The notes beneath the pieces were generated by a model. That model saw nothing but the letters and a program-made list of their open reading frames with translations. It was not told where the DNA came from and ran no database searches. From NCBI GenBank assembly GCA_036924285.1, contig JAYKYS010000009.1:11842001-11906000 (forward strand): DNA of 64,000 nt. Direction: 5' to 3'. This DNA is from Asterella californica (Eukaryota > Streptophyta > Marchantiopsida > Marchantiales > Aytoniaceae). A program made the translations under genes and the position numbers. Of this stretch, positions 22,285-35,059 are shown piece by piece; positions within the stretch are counted from its first letter, which is position 1, and every line of letters begins with the position of its first letter.

Positions 22285-24184
22285 TATGTAGCGCTCTGTC
22301 ACTAAATTTAGCACCTCGGTTAGGTTGACCGAGTGCGATGTCGTGATGTGAATCATTTCACATAGTGAATAATTCATCTCTCTGTCAGGAGTTAGTCTCT
22401 CTGAGTGAAGTTAAGACGTCAGGGAAGTCGATTTTGAAGGTTGTGAGCATTGGCGGCTACGTGTTACGCTTCTACTTCGACACTTGAGAGTTAGTAGTCG
22501 TAGAAGTTAGCTTAATATTACTCCTAGTCTTTTGTGCATATGTTAACACCGTTGTGTTATATATTTTGAGTCCTAGTAGGTTGATAGTATGCTATTTATC
22601 TTGTTCAAGCATTCATACGCTTGTGCAAGTGAATTCATACTTAACTTTGATGTTCAAAGTACATAACTTAAGTTTACCGTGTTGATAGAGTTTAAGCTCA
22701 TGGGTTGTATTTACTTATCGTCCATGCACGGTTTCTAACTGGTTTAAGTTATCTTTCAGGGTTGTGTGTCATTTTAGGTAGTTTAAGATGTACGTTGGCA
22801 CTTTAGGGGATTGACGTGGTAACCTATGAGTGAAGTTAAGTTACCACGTGGTTTAGGGCACTAAAGGACAGCCAAGTGGAGCTATAAACTCTCATTGGTC
22901 CATTTTTGTTTTTTGTAAAACTCTAAACTTAGAAGCAGGGGTCTAAAGAGGAGTTCGAGCATTTGATGAGGACACTGCAAAATATGAGAGCATAGGAAGA
23001 TAGAGCTCGGAGGAGAATGAAATCCAATACATAAATCAGTTAATAAAAGACCTTCAACCCGCTCATGGTTAGGTCAATTTTTCTTGGGTCAAATAGAAAC
23101 AACTAGAATATTCAACTTCATTGCGAGACGATGGAATTAATTAAAGAGGTAGTCCAAGTAATCTCTATATAAAATAAGTGATATTTCTTTTAATTCCAAC
23201 TTGATATGTTTTAATTTGTTTACAGCTGCATGCTAGCAATTAATTTAAATTTTTCTATATTTTTTGGTTAGTATATAATAAATATAGATTTTGATTAAAA
23301 AATATCATCTTGTCGTGCCAGTCACTGTCATTGAAATTATTGATCGATTTGGAGCAATAAAGAATGAGTTATGTCAAATTGAAGTTCGGATTGTGTCAGA
23401 ATTACATCACTTTTGTTGATTTTGGGGGTTTCAGTGTCAATTGTAGCAGAATTGATGAAATTGCTTCAAACCTTTGTGGTTGCGTTCTAGGTGTCCATTT
23501 GGCAGGCAGCTGTAAACAAATTAAAACACCGTCAGCAATGCTACGACTGTCCAAAAAGTTTCAAGTCATTTGAGTGAGTGAGAAATTCAAGACAACAGCT
23601 GAAGCAGAGAGGGTCTGAAAAGCTCTCAATCTAGAGCAGCAACTTCAGAGAATGAGATCTGGAGAATTGTGTACAATCAGGAAGTAAAATTTCACAAAGA
23701 CGTTCAGCATCCTATAGACTCCAAATCCTATAAGAATCATCGAAAGTGATCGAGCAAATTTTCTCTTCTAGGTCGAAATAGCTATCTGGGTACTAGAAAT
23801 TACCATAATTTTCTTACTCAGAACTTTTCTGTCAACATCTCGGTGCTAGAATTTGATCTCAAGCTGAAACTTCGTGTGTGTCTAGTGGGACCTCTTTTAC
23901 ATGTAGGAGAAGTTTAGAAGTTTAAACTTTCTTCAGTATCAAAGTTCACCGTCTGACCTTATCATTACTAGTTCAGTATGATTTTTTGTTTCCTGAACAT
24001 ATCAGAGGAGCCAAGAGACATGTATAAGTGTTTTATAGTGTCACTTTGTAACTTGAAGCCTACCCCTTTGAGTTAGCAACCACAGCTATTAGCCCAACGC
24101 TTCCTTGAGTAAACATATACAATCTTCACGATCATACCACAGCGAGAAGGTTCTGCCGTTCCCAAGAAACTCTCACCTCGACAT
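22285..24184 (+). repeat. Probable 5' LTR of decayed Gypsy element E
   Basis: The right end (…ACCTCGACA, followed by TCTGGTGCTTCCACTGAGA) lines up with the end of the 5' LTR of element C and its primer-binding region. An internal phrase, AAAGCTCTCAATCTAGAGCAG at ~23620, matches the C LTR near 31207. The left boundary is not resolved; 22285 is a guess based on the length of the C LTR. The region is otherwise non-coding. Confidence 0.45.
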
Positions 24185-24185
24185 C

Positions 24186-26481
24186 TGGTGCTTCCACTGA
24201 GATCTCTTGGGGTGATTGACCGCGGAGGTTGAGATTCTTATACAAAGAAGAGCGGAAGTGTTGTTGTTGTCTCTAGGGCTGGAGCATCAACGTCTACTGC
24301 TACACAGTCAACTGCACCTACGTCTTCTACCGCGACATCTGCATCTGATCTAGACACAGCTGAGATCTTGAAGACACTTGCAGCCCTGGTCCAACAACAT
24401 CCGATCGTTGGAGGGGGTGAGTTAAAGTCCATCAAGGCTTTACAAGCTATTGTGAACAATGTGGAAGGTTTGAGGGTAGAGATATTTCTAGATATCTCCA
24501 TGAGTATAGAGGAGAGATGGAACTGATTAGAGTTACTGATGTTGAGATGATAGCAAGTTTTGAGTTAGCTGTCATTCTTGAGTTGCGGGACCAAGTTAGG
24601 GATGTACAGAGAAGAAATATTAGAATCTGGATGAGTTTTCAGCGATCTCTTAGAGAGGAGTTTCTTGAAGAAGATTTAGAGAGAGTTACTAGGAGGACGT
24701 TTCTGACTGGGTTGAGCAGCAACCTGGTCGGATGATGAGCCTGAATGAGTTGCTGAGAGAGTTTGATAAGAGATACCGACAACTCTCAACGCTTGAACGC
24801 ATAACCTTAGATGCTAGGAGAACAGAGCTTTTCTTGCAAGCTACCGACGATGTTACGGTAGATCGATTATGCTTCATGTTAGCAGATCGATCGGCTGAAG
24901 GAGGTGTTACTATGGATTGAGAGAGAGTTGAGGACGCCGTGGCTGTTCTAACAAGACAGAGACGAGGAAGAGTGGCTGTAGGAGGACGACCGCTTGCGGA
25001 AGTGATCCTTCAACCTTATGCTGCTCCTCAAGTGCAGCAGCCTCCAGCTCCTCAAGTGCAGCAGCCTCCAGCTCCTGCTCCCAGACTTGTTGTCCCGGCT
25101 GCAGTTCCTTTGATGTCACTTGTGTCAGTTCCTGCACAAAAGGCACTTGTTCAGAGACATGCGGAGAACCATGGTCAGCAGAATCAGATTAATGACTTTA
25201 TCCAGCTAATGCGTGAGTTGAAGATGGAGCTAGCTGGCTTGCAGAGAGAGCAGCCACCGGCGCCTGCTGCTGCACGTCCATGGGTGCTCTTGTTCGTAGA
25301 TGTATATGATGTGACAGTCCTGATCATTTCCGAGGAGACTGTCAAGAGCTCACAGCTGCTTTGTGAGATGGTGTGGTTCGCTATCAGAACGGTAGACTGC
25401 ACCTTTCTTCTACTGGAGAGCCGTTGAGCACACAGTTTGGGCGAGGACGCATGAGGAGTCTACCTCAGATTGCTGCGGCTGCAACGGCAATTGCGTTGAT
25501 GACACCACTAATAAATTCTGATGTATATGCTGGGCATATCGAAGTCTCTTCTAGTCTTTGCTAGATAGGACTACTGAGAAGAGTATTGCTCCAGTTTCTT
25601 CAGAGATACTGAAGAGAGGAGCCGAGTCTATTCGTAAGGTCACAGGGTGGAGAGATCATGTAGATGCTGCTTCTATCAGAGCATTCTTGGATGTGGATAG
25701 ACACGTTCACTGGCATGATGTTTCTGTGGAAGAAAAGAGACGACGAGAAGCTTCTGAACTTGATACTAGAGTTCTTGAGGAGATTAGAGATAGACGGAGA
25801 GTCACAAGGAGGCGAGCCCCTCCAGAGGACATCTCCTCTACTTCTCAAGCTCCTCCACCTGCACCAGGTCCGATGGAGGATGTGCAGAGGTCTCAGCAAG
25901 AGCCAACGGCGGCTGGAAGGAGGTTTATTGCCCAAAAAGAGAAGGGACCGGCCTACAAGTTGACGGTTGATATTGAAACTTCTACTGATCTGAAGAGCAT
26001 CTTGGAGTAGAGGATACTGGATGCACGATTCGAGTTTTCTCTTCGGGAAGTTCTTGGTATTACAAAGAGGGAGTTTCACGAACTGATCATCGACATCATC
26101 AAGCGCAAGAGACAGGTGATGTCTGAACAAGTAGAAAGTCAAATGATAGATGTGGTAGGAGCTTATGTGAATGATGCAGAATTCGAGAAGATGCATTTTC
26201 AGGAGATTGATGACCAGGGCTACCAACAAGAAGCGTTAGTTGCTGGTACCAATACCATTGAGTTTGACGATGAAGAAGCTGGCGAGGAGTCCAACTACTG
26301 ATAGTGACTTCAGAAGAAGACATTGGGCTCGTGCTACGACTGCTACACGAGTTCGTCTTGGAAGTCTACCTGAACCTGTTGCTGCTTTAGTTGATCACGG
26401 ATCTAAGATCAACATCATGTCACGGAGGTGTACGAGAGAGGTCAGTGGTCTATCGAGCTGAACCATAGTTGGGTGTTACAT
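24186..26481 (+). pseudogene. Element E gag-protease remnant (5' part)
   Basis: Frames broken by stops and shifts correspond in order to the Gag-Pro of element C. At 24517-24735 there is MIASFELAVILELRDQV, at 24732-24920 ERITLDARRTELFLQA and MLADRSAEGGV, then a decayed knuckle region. At 25558-26010 a segment ends ETSTDLKSILE, and at ~26380 the protease motif ALVDHGSKINIMS. A 24-bp Pro-rich duplication (PQVQQPPA twice) lies near 25024-25075. The frame is interrupted after TGG GTG TTA CAT at 26481 by element A and resumes at 55213. The element is clearly dead and older than C. Confidence 0.8.
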
Positions 26482-28007
26482 TGTTGTGTCGTGGACCGGC
26501 TCCTACATGAAAATCAAATTTTGACTTTTGACGCTTCAAAGACACTCATGAGAAAGACAAGCTAGGCCTTAGCTTATGGATTTTTGGCACCATTTCGGAT
26601 CTCCACTTTCATCGCATCAGTGGATAGAGTTCATTGTCAGCACTCCATAGGCACTTCGTCTACTTCGTTTGGACGCCTAGTGGAGAAGTTACAAGACTCG
26701 AAAGATGGGGAAAACAAGCTAGACCCCAGCTTACAGGCTTTTGGTACAACTTCGGATCTTCCCTTTCATCACATAGATGGGTAGAGCTCATTGTTAGCTT
26801 TCCATGGGCATCTTTTCTACTTCATTTGGACACCTATTGGAGAAGTTATGCAACTCGAAAGAAGAGAAAATCAAGCTAGACCCTAGTTTACTTGATGACT
26901 GGGTATTTGCAGCCCCAGGCGTTATATTAAAGACGCAAGGGGCTTGCTTCTTCATTATTGAGGAAAATTTGTACGTACTGTGACTGACGTAAGGCGGCTG
27001 TTTAAGGGGTTAGCTTGCACATACGACCTACAAGCAGACGGTTCGAGAGATTTGGAGATCCAGTGCAAGCGCGCAAGGCGTCGTTGGGTTCAGATCTGTG
27101 CAGACTACGTGTTGGTTAAGACGGTTCGTGAAGAGACGGATCGGAGAATGTGTTCTGAAAGAAATTGAGACGCAGAGAGAGGATTTGGAGAGCTTCAATG
27201 ACCTGTGAAGGAGAGTTGGACCGTTCGGGTCGCTCCGGAGTCCAAACTTGCTGTCCTTGGATCCATCAGGATCAGAACAACGAGTTCTTCAGGAAATTGA
27301 AGACGATACGAAATTTCATCGGGCGGTTTGGGAGTTCTGAGTGAAATTGGCTCGTAGGGAAGCGCTTACAACATATTTTCGTTCGCTTGCGACTTGAGAT
27401 TGGTTTGTTCTTCACGATCGGTGAGCCAAGCTCTTCGTTCTTGGTGCCTACGCGATCAAGGAGTCTTTATCTACGCATAGGAGAAGACCGTATGTGGATT
27501 GGATTGTTGGGTTAGGTGTGGTGAGCAAGTTTGAGCTGTAGGAAGCTGATTTACGTCAGTTTTTTGCAACCTGCGACCAAATTTCTTGGGTGGTTTTGCA
27601 AAGGGAACTCCAAACGGCTTGTTTGGAATCTCGTTGGGTTCAAGGTAGCTAGATCTACCTGTCAGGGAAAACGGATATCAGTTCAGATGATCTGTTTATG
27701 CGGTGTGTGCGGTTTTAAGTCACAGGGAGGAGTTTTTGAAGGTTCGGTCGCCTACGACCAAAAATTGACAATATCTCGGCTGTTGGGAGTCGGATCTGAA
27801 GGTTTCTTGGATCAACGGAGTCAGGGAAGGAGACCCTATCGACATCTGAAGACTACTCGGCGAAAGGAGGAAGTTCTCAGATAGGCTTTTTCGGTTCCTT
27901 CGCTACGAATTTCGTCCTTTTGAGTTTGTTAGAGTTCTGGTTGGTTATGTACAGCTTGTGGTAGCTCGCTTTAGCTAAGAGCTTGTACATGAATGTGGTT
28001 TGGACGT
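26482..28007 (+). repeat. 5' LTR of element A, lacking its 3' end
   Basis: This aligns with 30379-30401 + 46635-47557 + 54295-54871. The two copies diverge abruptly after GAATGTGGTTTGGAC, whereas the 3' LTR runs ~330 bp further. No primer-binding site is recognisable between 28007 and the gag start. A deletion therefore seems to have removed the LTR end and the priming site. Frames such as 27531-27884 occur in both LTRs but show no domain. Confidence 0.65.
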
Positions 28008-28108
28008 ATTGATATGGTTGTTCGGGAGGATGTTGCGGACCTCGGATGATGGATATATAGAAGGTTGAGATCATGAGAGGATGGGAGGATGGGAGGATGG
28101 GATGAGCC

Positions 28109-29690
28109 ATGAGTATGGACGGGATGGACAAATCTGAGAGGATACCAGGAGTGCAGTTGGATGCAGCAACTGCACGTTTGTTTCAAGCCTTCACTTTGTT
28201 TTTGCGACAAGAGCAAGAGAACCAACAGAAGGAGGCTTTGAGGAAGAAGGCGCTTCGAAGGATGATCGACAAGCTCGATCTATTTGATGAGAGAGACATC
28301 TCAAAGTATTTGAGATGTTACAAGACGGAGATGGATTTGGATCAGATATCGGAGAATGAGATGATCGAGACATTCGAACTCGCTGCGGTGCTTGAGATAA
28401 GGGAGCATGTGAAGGGTCTAACAAAGCATTTTGGAAGGAACTGGGATACATTTGCATATGTGCTGATGGAGGAATATTTCTTGGAAACCTCAGATCGAGT
28501 AACCAAGAAATCATTTTTGGGATGGATCAACCGACCTAGCAAGGATTTACAGCTTACAGAGCTGTTAAAGGAGTTTGAGAGACAATTCTCTCAACTACCT
28601 CGAGTGGACAAGCTAACATTGACAAGACGTACAAGACATAGTTGTTTCTTCAAGCTGCTGATGAACCATGGCAAGAGCGATTGGAGCTACTTTTGGAGGA
28701 TGGAGAGGAAGAAGAAGGGTTGACAAGGAATTGAGAGGTTGTGCATGAAGCGGTTGAGCTTCTTGTCTGGAGACATACAAGGGAAAGGGTTACAAGGTCG
28801 ACACTTGTATCGCTGACTACCACATCAATTTGGGTAGTACCTGAGGTTCAACCTCCAATTGCGGTTGTAGAGGAGAAGGATCCAACCGTCGAGGACCTAC
28901 AGCAAAAGATGCAAGATCTACAAGCTCAGGTTACTAGGTTGGAGGATAAAGGATCGTTGATCAAGACCGTGCTTGTACCCAAATCAGCTTGGGTACATCA
29001 GTGCGTGTGATGTGATGGTACTGATCATCAACAGGACGATTGCATCGATTTTGCAGAGTCTTTGCAACGTGAGGTTATTTCTTGGGAGGATGGAAAGGTT
29101 ACATTCAGAAGTACTCTCCTTCAAGGCAACGTTGGTAAAGGAGGGATGAAGAAGTTGGTGGATGATTACTTTGCGCAACATGCAGTTGTAGCTATTGAAG
29201 CTACAAGTTATGGTGCTAAGGTGAAGGAGATTGAACATGATCTCCATATGGATGATTTGGGTGAGCACATGGATCCAAGCGAGCTCAAGTTGGATACTGC
29301 ATCCACGATGCAGAGCGAGAAGAAGAGATAAGAAGAGATTTCTTCGAAGAAGCAAGCTGGAGAGGATAAGGTTCAACAGGAAATTATTCTTCTTGAATTG
29401 GCAATGGAGGATGATCCTTCACAACCGGAGGAGATGATTGGGATACAGACAATGGACATGGTTGATCTGGTTGCAGACATACAACAACCAGATATTGATA
29501 TAGCGATGGATGTGAAAGGAGGTTGGGAGAAGCACATTCGAGATGCACACGTTGAGTTCCTATCACGGGAGATCTTGGGTGCAGCTACAAGGGGAGTCCA
29601 TGATGTCATCATTCGCATCATCAAGGACAGACATGCTGAAAGTGAAAGAGAGTGGACAGACACTCTCGAGCCTACAAGTATAGGATGATG
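28109..29690 (+). pseudogene. Element A gag remnant
   Basis: The first frame (28109-28723, 204 aa) matches the C Gag block by block: IDKLDLFDERDISKYLRCYK, then ENEMIETFELAAVLEIREHV, SDRVTKKSFLGWI and LKEFERQFSQLP. Later frames continue the collinear match: 28741-29010 (coiled-coil-like KMQDLQAQVTRLED), 29062-29331 (WEDGKVTFR...GKGGMKKLV, following a decayed zinc knuckle) and 29398-29688 (LSREILGAATRGVHDVIIRI). Stops separate them. Protease and pol are missing. Confidence 0.7.
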
Positions 29691-30378
29691 GATAAGGATG
29701 GCTTACAAGGGAGAAGCCATTGCTGAAGGTGATTAGGGTTGGGAGGATGATGCTTGGGGGTTGTAAATATTTTCAGAAAAAGGTTGAGAAAATTATGCTT
29801 GGGAGGTTGTATGGATTTTCCGAAGAAGAGATCACGAAGGATGATGGTTGATGAGGATACCATTGTACAGCAAGATAATGATGGTTGCGGTTGAGGATTT
29901 TATTTGCAACAGTGTGGTTCTTTTTTTTCAGAAAAACAAAAAAAGAAGAGAGGGATAAGTACGATGACATGTACAAACTTGAGGTTGAGGATTACAGTCA
30001 AGATATATGATGATGATTGGTTGGCGGATGATGTCTACTACGAGACTTGGATCACAACCTCGACGGTGAGGTTCTACAAGACGGATGGAAGACATTTTTA
30101 TGGTATGATGGTTTATTGCTTCTATGTCTTCGAGATGTAGATATTTAGAATGGGTGATTGGATGGGAGGTTGAAGAAGAGATGCGATGAGTATGGATCCA
30201 GGGAAAATCATGACAGAGTTGCAACTTCAAGATGACGATCAAGTTGCATACTTGAGGATGAGGTTGACTGAGATGGGAGAGAGGATGACAAGATGGGAAC
30301 GAGTGTGCGTGCCGGTCCACTCCTTGGTTGGTATCTCTGGTGCATACCGGAGGATGCACAAGTTTGGAGGGGGTGGAT
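29691..30378 (+). other. 3' non-coding part of element A with polypurine tract
   Basis: G/A-rich sequence without a domain. At 30336-30378 the phrase CATACCGGAGGATGCACAAG and the purine run GTTTGGAGGGGGTGGA directly precede the 3' LTR. Element C has nearly the same arrangement at 38681-38715, which supports the LTR boundary. Confidence 0.6.
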
Positions 30379-30401
30379 GTCGTGTCGTGGACCGGCTCTT
30401 A
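30379..30401 (+). repeat. 3' LTR of element A, first piece
   Basis: TGTCGTGTCGTGGACCGGC is followed by TCTTA, the target duplicated by element B (copies at 30397-30401 and 46630-46634). The LTR resumes at 46635 with CATGAAAATCAAATTTCG. Confidence 0.75.
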
Positions 30402-30639
30402 TGTGAAGCCTTGATTTTTCATTTTTGTTAATTAATTGACTAGTTGTAGACTAAATAAGAAGAATAGGTAGTAAAAGATAGAGGATAGAAGTAGAGTAGT
30501 GTTAATTAGGAAGTTTAGTGAAGAAGATCTGCTCTTGAAGAATCAGTCAAAGTTGTGAAGTTAGTTTGGATGGGATTTCCTCATGAATGGATTCTTGGGA
30601 CGAAGAGCTTTCTAACGATATGTTATGCGAGAAAAACGG
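30402..30639 (+). repeat. 5' LTR of element B, first piece
   Basis: It matches 44258-44495 of the 3' LTR almost exactly and ends GAGAAAAACGG where element C begins. ACGG (30636-30639) is repeated at 40748-40751. Confidence 0.85.
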
Positions 30640-32672
30640 TGTCCTGTTGTGGGACCAGTTAGTATGTAAATTCTCCGTATAAGTGCGTTTTGCACACAAT
30701 TGTAGAAGTTGTGGTGTAATGGGATCTAAAACATTGCTCTTATGAGCTTAGAATGCTCTATTATCTGCTGGGGGTCTCCATGGGGCAGAAAAGGACAAGG
30801 TTGAGTCCTTTAACTTCCCATTGGTCCACCCAAAAGTGAAGGTAACTTGTCCTCTACCTATGTGTGCGCTCTGGAAGGATCGGGGCACTTTGACGAGGGA
30901 TTTTTGGAGATCAGAGGGCATGGGCGGAGAGCTCTTGACGGGAGGAGCAATCTGACCACAAATTTCACTCGATTTGGAGGTCCAGGGCATACGTTATGAC
31001 GATTTGAAGTTCATAGAGTGATGAGAGTACATAGCTTTCTCTTCCGATTGCAAGATTAAGGAGTTTGAGTGATTGAGCCGTCAGATTGAGACCAGATTTC
31101 ATGAGCTTGTAGTCTGCCAGTTGCTGAAGCTCTGACCACAAATTTCACCACCGGATGTTCTGCGGATTGAGCGCAATGGCGATTTGAAGACGACGGGGTG
31201 CAGAAAGCTCTCAATCTGGAGCAGCAACTTTGCAGATTTATGGAGGACGATCCGAACGGTCAAATCGGCTCAAATTTCCTGTGTAGTGAGTTTACCTTCT
31301 GAATTGTTAGCACAGGAAGTTGGAGTGGAAGTGGACGGTTCATTTAATCGAAGAAGCTTCTGTCCTGAATCTGAGATTGGAAGTGCGTGTTAGTTTCTGT
31401 GGATTTGTGTTAATTGTGGGAGAAGATCTAGCCGTCAGATCTTCCTGAAATTTGACCTGTAAGTAAGGATTCTAGTATCCTACCTACGTGGCAAGTTTGA
31501 GAGGAGACTAAGCTGTAGATATGTAACTATCATGTGTGAAAGTTCGCTGGTTTTTCTGCCGAGTTGTATCGGCAACGATATCTACTCTAGGTCTCGAGTT
31601 GTTAGCGGCAGCTGGCTGAAAAGTATCCAGTGCGACATTTGTATTGCTTTGGGGAGTATTCTAGGCGTAGATATGACTTTAGCGACCTACGTTGTATCCA
31701 CGTCATGTGGTTGTTAGGTTCGCACTCAACGTGGCAAAGTGCGATCCTTGGCCTGTAGAGTCGACTACCTGTCTAGCCTAGTCTCCGGTTTTTGGGACAC
31801 GTTACGGTGCATGCATTTGAACCTTTCACTCAGAAGACCCACACGTGGATGAGTATGACGGCACCAAACATGCGATGTGCATGTGTGCCACCTCATCGGT
31901 CCGTGAGGCTTGGGTTGCTTGGTTAGGGAGCTTGCACCTATCCTTGTTTTGTGTTCGAAACTTTTAAGCAAAGGGGAGTGACCTGTGTGGGGGCATTCGA
32001 CTTGGGGAAAATTCAGAGATTGTTCGTGGAGATGTCGTGGTGATCCTATGAGATTGTATCGGTGTTCTATGAATCGAGATACCCTTGTAGTTGGAGTGCA
32101 ACTGTTGTGAGAGATGGACGAAAGACTCTACTTACCGCCTAGATTCCCTTTCCGAAACCCTTTCTAGATCAAACTGATGTACATGGAACGCGTTCATTTC
32201 CAACAGTTTCTGATAGGATCCTTCGGGCATAACTTTACCGCGCAAGTCATGCTCTCGCCTGTCCCTGTGATCTTACCTGTTGTCACTTACGGCCAAGAAT
32301 GGGATCTCACCGTCTTTATCCTCATCTAACGAAAGATGGATCTAAATCAGCTCCCTCCTGTAAACTTTAACACCCAGTGCGAGATAAGACACATCTGTCG
32401 ACCCAAAGCCATGTACGAAGCCCTAGTAGTGAGAAACTTTGGAGAGGAATACTACCGAGAGATCATGTCATCACATATCCCGTTTGTCGTGCCCATGATC
32501 ATCCAACGTTTTCGTGTAGTTATCTTGACCCTTTACTGAGAGAAAGAAAGTGCTTAGTTATCGAGGAAATTAGGAAGAAATCTACGAGATACTAGTCGCT
32601 CTGCTGTGCATCGATCGCTAACCACAGCCAGAAGGTACGCCCTTGCTCAAAGGAAAGGCTCTCGCTACGACA
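30640..32672 (+). repeat. 5' LTR of element C
   Basis: Direct repeat of 38716-40747. Short frames inside are identical in both LTRs and carry no domain, so I treat them as non-coding. Confidence 0.93.
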
Positions 32673-32674
32673 TA

Positions 32675-32696
32675 TTTGGTGCTTCCACTGAGAGCA
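32675..32696 (+). promoter_or_regulatory. Putative primer-binding site of element C
   Basis: TTGGTGCTTCCACTGAGAGC begins a few bases after the LTR end. The same sequence (TGGTGCTTCCACTGAGA) follows the LTR of element E at 24187. It starts TGG, as expected for pairing with a tRNA CCA end. I cannot assign the tRNA with certainty. Confidence 0.55.
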
Positions 32697-32740
32697 AGCT
32701 TTGAGGTGGTTGAGTGAGTTGTTGCCGAGGAGCGTCAAGT

Positions 32741-35059
32741 ATGAATCTTCCCGAAGCAATGGGGACGAGTGGAGGAGGAGCGGACGATCTGCTTCGAGCA
32801 TTGACGATGTTGTTGAGACAACAACAAGGAGGCGATGTTGGGGAGCAGAAGTCTACAAGAGCTCTACAAGCGGTGGTGAAGAAGTTGGGGAGGTTCGATG
32901 GAAGGAACATCACGAAGTATGTTCGGGAGTATATCTGTGAGATGGAGGTAAATCGTGTGCCTGAGACAGAGATGATTTCTAGTTTTGAGTTGGCTGTGAT
33001 ACCTGAGATCCGTAGTCAAGTGACAAAGCTGAAGGATGCACGTACGAGTTCTTGGGAGGAGTATGAGCAGAGGTTGAAGAGTGAATTTTTTGATGATGAT
33101 GCGGATAGAGTAACCAAGAGGACGTTCTTGGAGTGGATAGAGCAGCGTCCGGGGAATGAGATGACGCCAAATGAGTTGCTGCGTGAGTTTGAGAAACGGT
33201 TCTGTCAACTGTCTCCATCCGAGAGGACAACGCTTGACTTAAGGAAGACAGAACTTTTTCTAGAAGCTGCTGATGAAAATCTAGAGGATAAGCTTTTCTT
33301 GATGCTAGCAGACAAGGGGAAAGAAGGAGGAGTGAGCACAGACTGGAGAAAGGTAGAGGAAGCTGTTACTATTCTCACGAAGCAGAAACGTGGAAGAGGT
33401 AGAGCTGCAACCTTGAGGTCTGATGTCTCTTTAGCTCCATTGCCCAAGCCTGCCAATAGCAAGATTGAAGATTCTGCAATCGATGAGTTGGTCAAGGGTC
33501 TGAGAGAGTTAAGGATAGAGATGGCAGAGCTAAAGCATAGTCGAAGTCCTGGTGATACCAATGCATCTTCAACTAGCAGAAATTTTGTTAGAAGATGTAT
33601 CTGGTGTGACAGTACTGAACACCAACGACGAGATTGTGAGGAGTTTTCCGAAGCTCTCAGAACCGGAGTCGTGAATTTTAGAGATGGAAAGATTCATCTC
33701 GCCCAAACTGGTGCGCCGTTGAATACCAACTTTGGTAAGGGAGGAATGAAGAGTTTGGTGAGAGGTCAAGTTGGTATAGCTACGGCGATACGCACAATAG
33801 AGCCAGAAACGTTTGCGATTGAAGTAGATGTACCAGTTGTAGCGGCTGTTAAGAGCAATGTAGTTGAAGTTCCACGAGAAGTAATGTTGCGAGGTGCGGA
33901 GGCAATTCGTCGCATTACTGGATGGGATGATCCTGTAGAGGCAGGGTGTGTCAAGGCTTACTTGGTGCAAGAGAAGCATGTAAGCTGGCAAGATGCGATT
34001 GTGGAAGAGAAAAGGAGACGTGATGATGATGTTGCTGATCCGGAGGAGGCTACAAGGAGAGCCAGAACCACGAAGAGGAGAGGGCAACAAGAGACATCAC
34101 CGTCTGATATCCCTTCGACGTCTCAAGGGGCATCTACGTCTGAACCTATGGTTGATGTTCCTATTTATGACACGGAGATGAGAGAGAAAGGCAAAGGAGC
34201 TTCTTCAAAGGGCAAAGGTAAAGCACCGACCTACAGACTACAGTCTGATATCGAGACCAGCACCAACTTGAAGGAGATTCTTGAAGAGAGAATTTTGGAT
34301 GCAAAAATAGAATTTTCCTTGCGAGAGGCCTTAGGGATAGCTAAACGTGATTTTCATGAGTTGATCATAGATGTGATCAAGAGAAAGAGGCAGATGACTG
34401 CGGATACAGTGATGGTGAAAGCATTGAATACTGACATCACTGGGGAAGAAGATGAAGAGTTAGGTCGCGTATTTGCCCAAAAGCATGTACTACAGGCGTC
34501 GAAAGGAAGAGAGGCAAGAGTTTCAGACTGTGCTGCAGAACATGGCGACGAGAAGCAGCATGAGAGTCACTATTCTCGAGCATATTGGGCTCGTGCAACC
34601 ACAGAGACAAGGGTCCGACTGGGTAACTTGTCAAAGGCTATAGTGGCGTTGGTGGATCACGGTTCGGAGATTAACATCATGTCCAAAAATGTTTACGAGA
34701 AGGGGAAGTGGCCAATCGACACAGGACATGGATGGGTTCTTCGTGCTGCTAACAACCAAAGAGGTGAACTTTTTGGTGCTTGTCCAGCTGTCAAGACTCG
34801 GATAGGAGATGTAGAGATAGAACAAAACTTTTTTGTTCAGAGTGTAGCTGCTTATCCTGTGATCCTAGGTCAACCGTACATTACTGCGTCTAGGATGGAG
34901 ACGAAAGTAATGGACGATGGGTCTCATTATGCTCGTATCAGAAGTCAAGATGGTACAAGAGCGGTACAGTTTCTTACTGTACGTACGGGTCATGAAAGGA
35001 ACAGAGAGAAGCTGAGGGACAATCCCTTAAGGACTGACAAAGAGTTTTCGGATTTTTAG
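32741..35059 (+). CDS. Element C Gag-protease polyprotein
   Basis: 772 aa from the first ATG (the frame is open slightly upstream without an ATG). Residues ~20-220 are a helical Gag capsid-type region (LREFEKRFCQLSPSERTTL). A CCHC knuckle, CIWCDSTEHQRRDC, lies at ~286-299. A charged linker of low complexity spans ~430-530, including KGKGASSKGKGK. A retroviral-type aspartic protease follows with VALVDHGSEINIMS at ~639 (DHGS in place of the usual DTG/DSG) and YPVILGQPYI downstream. The product would form the particle and cut the polyprotein. The frame ends in TAG at 35057, directly after a GGATTTT slippery heptamer that leads into pol. Confidence 0.88.
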   Translation: MNLPEAMGTSGGGADDLLRALTMLLRQQQGGDVGEQKSTRALQAVVKKLGRFDGRNITKYVREYICEMEVNRVPETEMISSFELAVIPEIRSQVTKLKDARTSSWEEYEQRLKSEFFDDDADRVTKRTFLEWIEQRPGNEMTPNELLREFEKRFCQLSPSERTTLDLRKTELFLEAADENLEDKLFLMLADKGKEGGVSTDWRKVEEAVTILTKQKRGRGRAATLRSDVSLAPLPKPANSKIEDSAIDELVKGLRELRIEMAELKHSRSPGDTNASSTSRNFVRRCIWCDSTEHQRRDCEEFSEALRTGVVNFRDGKIHLAQTGAPLNTNFGKGGMKSLVRGQVGIATAIRTIEPETFAIEVDVPVVAAVKSNVVEVPREVMLRGAEAIRRITGWDDPVEAGCVKAYLVQEKHVSWQDAIVEEKRRRDDDVADPEEATRRARTTKRRGQQETSPSDIPSTSQGASTSEPMVDVPIYDTEMREKGKGASSKGKGKAPTYRLQSDIETSTNLKEILEERILDAKIEFSLREALGIAKRDFHELIIDVIKRKRQMTADTVMVKALNTDITGEEDEELGRVFAQKHVLQASKGREARVSDCAAEHGDEKQHESHYSRAYWARATTETRVRLGNLSKAIVALVDHGSEINIMSKNVYEKGKWPIDTGHGWVLRAANNQRGELFGACPAVKTRIGDVEIEQNFFVQSVAAYPVILGQPYITASRMETKVMDDGSHYARIRSQDGTRAVQFLTVRTGHERNREKLRDNPLRTDKEFSDF

